A program made the position numbers and the translations under genes. DNA of 55,823 bases, taken from assembly GCA_964518725.1 (NCBI GenBank), contig CAZFKP010000018.1, positions 1 through 55,823 of the forward strand. Direction: 5' to 3'. Below the pieces are notes generated by a model. That model did no database searches and was not told where the DNA came from. It saw nothing but the letters and a program-made list of their open reading frames with translations. Positions 43,021 through 49,813 of the stretch are shown here, in pieces. How positions within the stretch are numbered: the first letter of the stretch is position 1; each line of letters begins with the position of its first letter. This stretch comes from JANRKF01 sp964518725 (GTDB lineage: Bacteria; Pseudomonadota; Alphaproteobacteria; Rickettsiales; SXRF01).

Positions 43021-43827
43021 CTATCCCTTATTTCTTTTCCCCGTAATGCTCACCGGGGAAGCGCTGGTGGCGAGGCCGGTCTTATCATCCGTCTCCACCA
43101 GCAGGCCGGAAAGGGTTCCGGCACCGCTCGCCGCTTCGAGTTTATTCTTGCCAATCTTGGTCAGGAACCGCTCCAGCGGCGCTTTTGCTTCAAAGCCAAT
43201 CACCGAGTTGTAATCGCCACACATGCCGGTATCGGTCTGGTAGGCTGTGCCTTTGGGTAAAATCCGGGCATCCGCCGTGGGAATATGGGTATGGCTTCCT
43301 ACCACCATGCTTACCCGCCCATCGAGATACAAACCCATCGCGCATTTCTCGCTGGTCGCCTCCGCGTGGAAATCAACGATAATGGCATGCGCCTGCACGC
43401 CAAGCTTGCAATTGGCCAGCAACGCATCCGCCACTGCAAACGGGCAGTCAAGATGCTCCTTGTGGAACACCTGTCCGAGCAAATGGATAACGGCGACTTT
43501 CTTACCACTTGCCAGTGTGTAAATTTCATACCCCTTGCCCGGATTCTTCGCCGGGAAATTATGCGGGCGGAGCAGCCTTTTTTCCTGCGACAGCATGGGA
43601 ATAATGTCTTTCTGATCCCAGATATGGTCGCCACCAGTGACAACATCCACCCCAGCAGCAAGAAACTCCTTGCAAATAACCGGAGTAATGCCAAAGCCGC
43701 CAGCCGCGTTATCACCATTGACGACCACAACATCAAGCGCCAGCTCACGCCGCAGGCGCGGCACTTCGGCAAGCACGATATCGCGCCCGCTCCTGCCCAC
43801 CACATCGCCACAAAACAGTAATTTCAT
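43021..43827 (-). CDS. YmdB-type metallophosphoesterase (TIGR00282 family)
   Basis: This 268-residue protein begins MKLLFCGDVVGRSGRD and carries the metal-binding residues of this calcineurin-like family: the GDVVG aspartate, VNGDNAAGGFG, TGGDHIWD and SHTHIPTAD. Family members such as Bacillus YmdB cleave 2',3'-cyclic nucleotides and influence RNA turnover and multicellular behaviour; the alphaproteobacterial role is not well defined. It is translationally coupled to the cyclo-ligase gene upstream by a 4-nt overlap. Confidence 0.88.
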   Translation of the reverse strand: MKLLFCGDVVGRSGRDIVLAEVPRLRRELALDVVVVNGDNAAGGFGITPVICKEFLAAGVDVVTGGDHIWDQKDIIPMLSQEKRLLRPHNFPAKNPGKGYEIYTLASGKKVAVIHLLGQVFHKEHLDCPFAVADALLANCKLGVQAHAIIVDFHAEATSEKCAMGLYLDGRVSMVVGSHTHIPTADARILPKGTAYQTDTGMCGDYNSVIGFEAKAPLERFLTKIGKNKLEAASGAGTLSGLLVETDDKTGLATSASPVSITGKRNKG

Positions 43828-44387
43828 AGGATCGCAATCGTTTCTTTTTCTGTCACTACCATGTCCAGCGCCACGTCGTGCGGCTGGTTAGGAAGCGCCT
43901 CCACCTCCTGAAAGCTATAGGCAGCGCCGATAGCGCGCAGGGAGGGATTGGTTTTCTTGAGGAACGTAATGGTTGCATCGTAATATCCGCCGCCATACCC
44001 CAGCCGGTAGCCACGCCGGTCGAACGCGACCAGCGGCACCCATAGCACGGTCGGAACGAGTATTTCTACACCGTCTGGCTCAAATGTGCCGTAAGCACCT
44101 TTCCGCAGCGCCATCTTTGGACGCCAGGCAAGGAATTGCATAATGCGTTGCGGAGCCGAAACCGTTGGCAGACACAAAGGAACCTTGCGGTCATGCATGC
44201 CGATAAGCGCCTGAGTTATATTCACCTCGCCGCGAATCGCTCTGTAACCGGCAATGACACTACGAGACGGCAGCGGAATCGCCAATAGTTTCTCACACAC
44301 ATATCCACAGGCTGCGGCAGCCTGATCGGGTGACAAATCTTGCCGTAGCGCCAACATCTGTTTGCGAATTTCATCTTTATGTTTCAT
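43824..44387 (-). CDS. fau: 5-formyltetrahydrofolate cyclo-ligase
   Basis: The enzyme converts 5-formyl-THF to 5,10-methenyl-THF using ATP, recycling a folate storage form. The 187-residue protein has the N-terminal KDEIRKQMLALRQ basic helix, VPLVAFDRRGYRLGYGGGYYDATI and a C-terminal DVALDMVVTE, all family hallmarks. ATG 44387 or ATG 44399 may be the start; I favour the first as it fits family length. In many bacteria 6S RNA lies upstream of this gene, but here only 50 bp separate it from the divergent HTTM gene. Confidence 0.9.
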   Translation of the reverse strand: MKHKDEIRKQMLALRQDLSPDQAAAACGYVCEKLLAIPLPSRSVIAGYRAIRGEVNITQALIGMHDRKVPLCLPTVSAPQRIMQFLAWRPKMALRKGAYGTFEPDGVEILVPTVLWVPLVAFDRRGYRLGYGGGYYDATITFLKKTNPSLRAIGAAYSFQEVEALPNQPHDVALDMVVTEKETIAIL

Positions 44388-44437
44388 ACCACTAATCATA
44401 AGAACTAACCCACGAAACGCAAGCCACATCGCAATCC

Positions 44438-46234
44438 ATGAACCATACCCTCCATTCCTGGCTGAAAACACATGTATGGCAGCCTTTTGCCGGTCTTGAC
44501 CTGCGCTCACTCGCCTTGCTGCGGGTAGCGTTGGCCGTCACCATGCTGGTCAATATCGGACTTTACTGGCCGGACGCAGAAACATTCTTCGCCGACATGA
44601 GCGGTTTTTTCCTGCGTACCGAGGCCATCCGTAGCCAATCGCTCTATAGCTGGTCATTGCTCTATGTAAGCAGTGCGCCCATTGTCTTTCACCTGTTCTT
44701 CCTGGTCTATAGCCTGGCCGCGCTCGGCATGCTGTTTGGCACCCACACGCGCCTGATGGTGTTCATGTGCTGGCTATGCACCGTATCGCTGAAAACGCGG
44801 GGTTTTGCGTTCACCAGCCTTGCCGATACGCAGCTGGTTGTCCTACTGTTCTGGGCGATGTTCCTGCCGCTGGGCGCACGGTTTTCAGTGGATGCGGCGC
44901 TACGCAAAACCCCACACGCCGGAAACCATTATGCGAGCGTCGCCGCACTTGGGCTGGCGCTCAATATCACTTACCTCTATTTTTTTGGCGCGCTCGAGAA
45001 AACTGGCGCTGCATGGCTTACCACCTTCGATGCGGTGTTCTACGCCTTGAACGATGTCGAAACCACCACGCCACTGGCGCCCTACCTGCTGATGTTCGAG
45101 CCCTTGCTGCGGGTATTGACCATGGGAATCTATTATCTTGAACTGTTTGCCGTAGCGTTGCTGTTCCTGCCAACACACACGGCGGCAGGACGGATGGTCA
45201 TCGTGCCCCTGCTAATGTTATTGCATGTTGGCTTTGCGCTTTTCCTGTCGATCGGCATTTTCCCGTTGGTGAGCCTGTCAGGCCTCTGTGCCCTCCTCCC
45301 CAGCCCGTTCTGGGATCGGCTGCTTACGCGCTGGAACACCTGGCCACGCCGCCAAAACATCGCGATTTTCTATGATCGCGACTGTGAATTCTGCCTGAAA
45401 TGCTGTCTGATTTTCCGCACACTTGGTCTACCAGCCGCCACCCCCATCCTGCCGGCGCAGGGCGACGCCACCGCTGGTGCTATTTTTGAGCGAGAACAAA
45501 GCTGGGTGGTTCACACCCATGACGGCAACCACCTGACCGGCTGGAAGGCCGCAAGCTACCTCTGGCGGCGATCGCCGCTCTTATTTCCGCTCGGCTTTCT
45601 GTTCATGCTGCCGGGGTGCGTGCAACTCGGCGAGGTCATCTATCGGCTGATCGCCCGTCATCGTCAGGCACTCGCTACAATTTCCGCGCGCCTCCTACCA
45701 CGCCACGAAGCGCCACTCATCCGCCCGGCACGCCTGACAAATCTTCTGTTGGTGCTATTGGTAGTCCTTGTGCTTGCGGGCAATATCAATAACATCATCG
45801 GCAGCCGCGAGACCTGGCCGCGCTGGGCGGATGCGACGTTACGGATGCTCGCCCTCGACCAGCGCTGGAGCATGTACGCCCCATACCCGCCGCGTAACAG
45901 TAACTGGCTGGTGGTGATGGGAACACTGGAGCAAGGTGCGCTGGTGGATGTCATGCACGGACGTCTGTCAGCCCCCTCCTTCGACCGACCCCACGATGGC
46001 TGGGATATGTTTCCCGATTTCCGCTGGCGGAAGTATTTTTCAAGTATCAACTGGTACTGGCAAGGGCCACGGGTCATCGGCTATTATTGCCGTAAATGGC
46101 ACCGCCAGCACGCCGATGCGCCCCTCAAGTCGATTGAGATATTCCGTTACAGCCAGCCTACCAGCCCACCCGGTGCCGCGACGATAGAAGTAAAAAGCAA
46201 CAGTGTATTCCGTGGCGATTGCCCAAAGCCTTAA
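44438..46234 (+). CDS. HTTM-DCC fusion membrane protein
   Basis: This 598-residue protein has an N-terminal HTTM (vitamin K-dependent gamma-carboxylase-like) membrane domain of several helices over residues 25-300. It is followed by a DCC-type thiol-disulfide domain beginning with YDRDCEFCLKCC at 312-323, and a C-terminal hydrophobic helix (about residues 430-450) before a soluble tail. HTTM proteins are poorly characterised; the DCC domain normally occurs as a separate neighbour. Their fusion suggests a joint redox or carboxylation reaction at the inner membrane. Its stop overlaps the convergent cysS stop by 4 bp. No substrate can be proposed. Confidence 0.8.
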   Translation: MNHTLHSWLKTHVWQPFAGLDLRSLALLRVALAVTMLVNIGLYWPDAETFFADMSGFFLRTEAIRSQSLYSWSLLYVSSAPIVFHLFFLVYSLAALGMLFGTHTRLMVFMCWLCTVSLKTRGFAFTSLADTQLVVLLFWAMFLPLGARFSVDAALRKTPHAGNHYASVAALGLALNITYLYFFGALEKTGAAWLTTFDAVFYALNDVETTTPLAPYLLMFEPLLRVLTMGIYYLELFAVALLFLPTHTAAGRMVIVPLLMLLHVGFALFLSIGIFPLVSLSGLCALLPSPFWDRLLTRWNTWPRRQNIAIFYDRDCEFCLKCCLIFRTLGLPAATPILPAQGDATAGAIFEREQSWVVHTHDGNHLTGWKAASYLWRRSPLLFPLGFLFMLPGCVQLGEVIYRLIARHRQALATISARLLPRHEAPLIRPARLTNLLLVLLVVLVLAGNINNIIGSRETWPRWADATLRMLALDQRWSMYAPYPPRNSNWLVVMGTLEQGALVDVMHGRLSAPSFDRPHDGWDMFPDFRWRKYFSSINWYWQGPRVIGYYCRKWHRQHADAPLKSIEIFRYSQPTSPPGAATIEVKSNSVFRGDCPKP

Positions 46235-47562
46235 GCCCGCCGCCAGTCGGTAGTGCCATCCGGCCTGTCTTCGAGGATAATGCCCATCTCGGAAAGCTGC
46301 TTGCGGATGCGATCAGCCTCGGCCCAGTTTTTGGCTTTCTTTGCGGCGATGCGAGCGTCGATTTGCGACTGAATGCCAGACTCGTCACCCGCACCCTTGA
46401 ACCACACTTCCGGATCTTGTTGCAGAAGTCCTAAAAGCCTTCCCATTTCAAGAAGTTCTTTGGGTTGTGCTACGTGCATCCAACTAATTGCTTTCGGTGT
46501 ATTCAGGTCATCTTGTAGGCTCTCCAAGAATGTTTCCAAAAGACCGGTAAAGTTTTCCCATGTTTCTGGAGGTGTGCTTATTACACGATACCATTTATCC
46601 AACATTACCTTCGCATCACTCAGCAGCTTCTCGCTCCAATCGAGCGGCTCGTTATATTTGGTCATGAGGAAGGCGAGGCGAATCACCTCGCCCTGCACGC
46701 CACGGGAAAGAAGATCGTGTACGGTAACGAAATTGCCCAGGCTTTTGCTCATCTTCTCGCCACCCACCGTCAGGAAACCATTATGCACCCACAGCCGGGC
46801 AAAATGCGATCCTGGCAGCGCGCAGCAGCTTTGGGCGATTTCGTTTTCATGATGTGGGAACATCAAGTCGGCACCGCCGCCATGGATGTCGAAATTCTCG
46901 CCGAGATAGGTATGCGACATGGCCGAACATTCAATATGCCAGCCCGGCCTACCCTTGCCCCACGGCGAATCGAATACGGAGGATGGATCGTCGCCCGTTT
47001 CCGCCGGTTTCCACAACACGAAATCTCCCGGATGGCGCTTGTACGACTCCACCTCCACCCGTGCGCCTGCCACCAGCTCGTCAAGCTTGCGCCCGGAGAG
47101 TTTTCCGTAATCCTTGTAGCTACCCACCGCGAATAGCGCATGGCCTTCGGAAACATAGGCATTGCCATGCCGGATCAGTGATTCGATGAGCGCAATCATC
47201 TGGCCGATATGCGCCGTCGCACACGGCTCGACCGTCGGCGGTAGGCAGTTAAGCGCTGCCATATCCTCATGGAACCACGCCGTCACCCGCGCCGTAAGCG
47301 CTGAAATCGGCTCACCGTTCGCTTGTGCCGCCGCATTGATTTTGTCGTCCACATCGGTGATGTTGCGGGCGTAGGTCACTTTCGGGTAAAGCCGCGACAG
47401 CAAGCGATAGAGCACATCATACACCACCACGCTGCGGGCATTGCCCAGGTGCGGCCGGTCATAGACAGTGGGGCCGCAGACATACATGCGGACATGATCC
47501 GCGTCATAGGGTGTGAATGCGTCTTTTTTACGGGTGAGTGTGTTGTAGAGAAACAGGGTCAT
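46231..47562 (-). CDS. cysS: Cysteinyl-tRNA synthetase
   Basis: A 443-residue class I synthetase with the zinc-site opening CGPTVYDRPHLGNARS (HIGH equivalent HLGN), GWHIECSAM, HHENEIAQS and the KMSKS loop GEKMSKSLGN. It charges tRNA-Cys. The length is a little short for the family because the C-terminal anticodon-binding region is compact; its end (KAKNWAEADRIRKQLSEMGIILEDRPDGT) is canonical. It is followed, in the minus direction, by the convergent HTTM-DCC gene, and a palindromic repeat lies just upstream. Confidence 0.96.
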   Translation of the reverse strand: MTLFLYNTLTRKKDAFTPYDADHVRMYVCGPTVYDRPHLGNARSVVVYDVLYRLLSRLYPKVTYARNITDVDDKINAAAQANGEPISALTARVTAWFHEDMAALNCLPPTVEPCATAHIGQMIALIESLIRHGNAYVSEGHALFAVGSYKDYGKLSGRKLDELVAGARVEVESYKRHPGDFVLWKPAETGDDPSSVFDSPWGKGRPGWHIECSAMSHTYLGENFDIHGGGADLMFPHHENEIAQSCCALPGSHFARLWVHNGFLTVGGEKMSKSLGNFVTVHDLLSRGVQGEVIRLAFLMTKYNEPLDWSEKLLSDAKVMLDKWYRVISTPPETWENFTGLLETFLESLQDDLNTPKAISWMHVAQPKELLEMGRLLGLLQQDPEVWFKGAGDESGIQSQIDARIAAKKAKNWAEADRIRKQLSEMGIILEDRPDGTTDWRRA

Positions 47563-47570
47563 AATTATCC

Positions 47571-47664
47571 GTCATTGCGAGCGAAGCGCGGCAATCCACC
47601 TGAGCCTCGTAACATAAGTAAAAGATGGATCGCCACGCCTTGTTAACACAAAGCTCGCGATGAC
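47571..47664. repeat. Palindromic intergenic repeat of the GTCATTGCGAG type
   Basis: The left arm GTCATTGCGAGCGAAGCG...GGCAATCCA and the right arm TGGATCGCCACGCC...GCTCGCGATGAC are imperfect reverse complements around a short centre. This sequence style (GTCATTGCGAG...CTCGCAATGAC) recurs in alphaproteobacterial genomes as a REP/MITE-like intergenic element. It occupies almost the entire gap between trmJ and cysS and could fold as a long hairpin in either transcript. Other copies in the genome cannot be checked from one window. Confidence 0.7.
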
Positions 47665-47673
47665 AAAATCAAA

Positions 47674-48378
47674 TTATTTCGTTTCATACAGCGCCCGCAA
47701 CACCCCATGCATGGTGCGTATCTCTTGTTCGGTGAAGCGAGCACGCAGTAGCGCCGTTTTGATATTTTGCATCATGATCGGCTTTTTTTCGGCTACTTTA
47801 AAAAAATCGCCTGCCTCCAGATACTGCTCCAGTTGGCGGAACAGATTGTCGTAATGTTCAATCGGCGCGGCTTCCGGCTCGATCCGCGCAACCACTTCCT
47901 GCGAGGCCTTGAACCATTCATAGCCAAGCACCACCGCAGACTGGGCGATATTGAGCGAGCTGTGCTCGGTAGTGGGAATGGTCACAATCGTGTCGCACCA
48001 GCTCACATCGTCATTCTCAAGCCCGGTGCGCTCTGGGCCGAAGACAAGCGCCATCGTGCCATCTGTGCTGGCGATTTCCTGCATCGCTATTTCCGGCACC
48101 ACAACACGTTTCTCGATTTCCCGCGAGCGGGCGCTGGTCGCATAGGCGCGGGTAATATCGGCAAAGGCTTCGGCGTTGCGGTCGTACATCTTCGCCGCCT
48201 GCAAAATAGGTAGGGCATTGGTGGCCATAGCTTCCGCCTGCGGATTCGGCCAGCCGTCCCGCGGCGCGACAATCCGCAGTTCACTGAGGCCGAAATTCGC
48301 CATGGCGCGTGCCACGGCGCCGATATTTTCGCCCATTTGCGGGCGGATGAGGATGATAATGGGACGCTTTGCTTGCAT
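47674..48378 (-). CDS. trmJ: tRNA (cytidine/uridine-2'-O)-methyltransferase TrmJ
   Basis: The 234-residue SPOUT-class protein should methylate the 2'-O of nucleotide 32 in tRNAs with SAM. The N-terminus (IILIRPQMGENIGAVARAMANFG) and the knot motifs ALVFGPERTGLENDD and IPTTEHSSLNIAQSAVVLGYE are typical. The C-terminal helical tail is also TrmJ-like. I choose ATG 48378; a TTG two codons upstream is also in frame. It is divergent from icd across 60 bp. Confidence 0.9.
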   Translation of the reverse strand: MQAKRPIIILIRPQMGENIGAVARAMANFGLSELRIVAPRDGWPNPQAEAMATNALPILQAAKMYDRNAEAFADITRAYATSARSREIEKRVVVPEIAMQEIASTDGTMALVFGPERTGLENDDVSWCDTIVTIPTTEHSSLNIAQSAVVLGYEWFKASQEVVARIEPEAAPIEHYDNLFRQLEQYLEAGDFFKVAEKKPIMMQNIKTALLRARFTEQEIRTMHGVLRALYETK

Positions 48379-48438
48379 AAGCAAAAATTTAACTTTTTCC
48401 CCCGATACTGCAACGGTTAAACGAACAGAAGGAACGTT

Positions 48439-49662
48439 ATGAGCAAATTATCCGCCCCTGCCATGGTGTACATCTCCGGCGAAGAAATGACACGCGAAAT
48501 GATGAAAATGATCCTGGCCTCATGGGTAGAGCCTTACCTCGATACCGGCAAGTGGCAGTTCTTCGACCTCTCTTGCAAACACCGCGATGCGACTGACGAT
48601 CAGGTGCTGCGCGACGCCATCAAGGCAGGGGCGGAAGTAGGCGCGATTTTCAAGGAGCCGACCATCACCCCGACCGCCGACCAGGTGAAGTCGATGGGGC
48701 TGTCGAAAACCTACCCCTCGCCCAACGGCAAGATGCGCGCCGGATGGAATGGTTATTCGATCGACCGCGACACCATCCGCGTGCCGGGGCTGGAATCGCA
48801 GATGGGGTACGAAAATCCGGTGCTGTTCTGCCGCCATGCGGTGGGCGGCGAATATGCCGCTGGCGCCCAGATCGTGGGTAAAGGCACACTGAAGACCGTC
48901 TTTACCGGCGAGGACGGCAAGGAAGTCGTCGTTGACGAGCGTAAGCTCACCGACAAGCTGAACGCCGCCGTCACCTACCACAACCCCTATGACAATGTGG
49001 AAATGCTCGCGCACCATTTCTTTAAGCGCGCACTCACCGCCAATGTTACACCCTACGTCATCACCAAGAAAACCGTGTTTAAATGGCAGGAGCCGTTCTG
49101 GCAGATCATGAAAGACGTGTTCAACGCGCACTACAAAACAGCATTCAACGACAAAGGTCTGCTCAAATGGACACAGGGCGAACTGCGCCACATGCTGTCC
49201 GACGATGCAGCGATGAAGCTGGCTAAGTGGAAACAGGGCAATTTTGCCATGGTCGCGCATAATTACGACGGTGACTGGCTGACCGACGAGCTGGCCGAAG
49301 TCTATAAATCACCGGGATTTATTTCATCCACGCTGACCGGCGTGCGTGCCGACGGTGGCAAGATCATGGAGTTTGAGGCAAGCCACGGCACAGTCACCGA
49401 CCATTACCGCCGCTTCCTCGCTGGCGAGGAAACTTCAGTAAACCCACTAGGTATGGTTTATGCCCTGCGCGGCGCGATCGACCACTCGGTGACGCTCGCC
49501 AGCGGCGATGACAAAATCCGCAGCTTCAGCAAATCCATGTACGATTCCATGTGCGAAGCAATGGCTGAGGGCAAAGGCACTCGCGACCTTTCCGGCCCCT
49601 CCGGCCTTACCACCGACCAATTCGTGGCCGAAGTGGCGGGACGGCTTAACAAGAAAATGTAG
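48439..49662 (+). CDS. icd: NADP-dependent isocitrate dehydrogenase (dimeric type)
   Basis: The 407-residue enzyme belongs to the eukaryote-like dimeric class common in alphaproteobacteria. It oxidatively decarboxylates isocitrate to 2-oxoglutarate. Isocitrate-binding residues are present: TITPTAD, SPNGKMR, the arginine in IDRDTI, CRHAVGGEY, the lysine of ITKKT and the metal aspartates in YDGDWLTDE; EASHGTVTDHYRR binds NADP. Between these the sequence is unusually divergent, for example AGWNGYSI where ILGGTVF is usual. An AGAAGGAACG ribosome-binding site precedes ATG 48439. Confidence 0.88.
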   Translation: MSKLSAPAMVYISGEEMTREMMKMILASWVEPYLDTGKWQFFDLSCKHRDATDDQVLRDAIKAGAEVGAIFKEPTITPTADQVKSMGLSKTYPSPNGKMRAGWNGYSIDRDTIRVPGLESQMGYENPVLFCRHAVGGEYAAGAQIVGKGTLKTVFTGEDGKEVVVDERKLTDKLNAAVTYHNPYDNVEMLAHHFFKRALTANVTPYVITKKTVFKWQEPFWQIMKDVFNAHYKTAFNDKGLLKWTQGELRHMLSDDAAMKLAKWKQGNFAMVAHNYDGDWLTDELAEVYKSPGFISSTLTGVRADGGKIMEFEASHGTVTDHYRRFLAGEETSVNPLGMVYALRGAIDHSVTLASGDDKIRSFSKSMYDSMCEAMAEGKGTRDLSGPSGLTTDQFVAEVAGRLNKKM

Positions 49663-49773
49663 CCGTTCCCGCGAAGGCAGGAGTTTGTTCGCGAATGGAT
49701 ACCAGTCTACGCAAGTATGGCATTCTCGTAATGTGAGCGCAGTAGCGCGAGCCAGTCCTGGGCTGCGTCCCAT

Positions 49774-49795
49774 GTGATTTCCAGAAGGAAATCAC
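49774..49795. other. 9-bp perfect hairpin between icd and polA
   Basis: GTGATTTCC and GGAAATCAC flank an AGAA loop in the 151-bp gap between the converging icd and polA genes. No strong T-run follows on either strand, so it is at best a weak terminator. The rest of the gap (49663-49773) holds no gene; its start, GTTCCCGCGAAGGCAGGAG, looks like a decayed GGAATCC/CCCGCG-type genomic repeat. Confidence 0.45.
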
Positions 49796-49813
49796 GGGGA
49801 CATTTAAATGTTT

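Noticed and set aside
44388..44437. 6S RNA upstream of the 5-formyl-THF cyclo-ligase gene
   Set aside because: This is a common location, but only 50 bp are available and no long internally bulged hairpin is visible.
49774..49795. Rho-independent terminator for icd or polA
   Set aside because: The stem is perfect but no T-run follows on either strand, so it is listed as a hairpin only.
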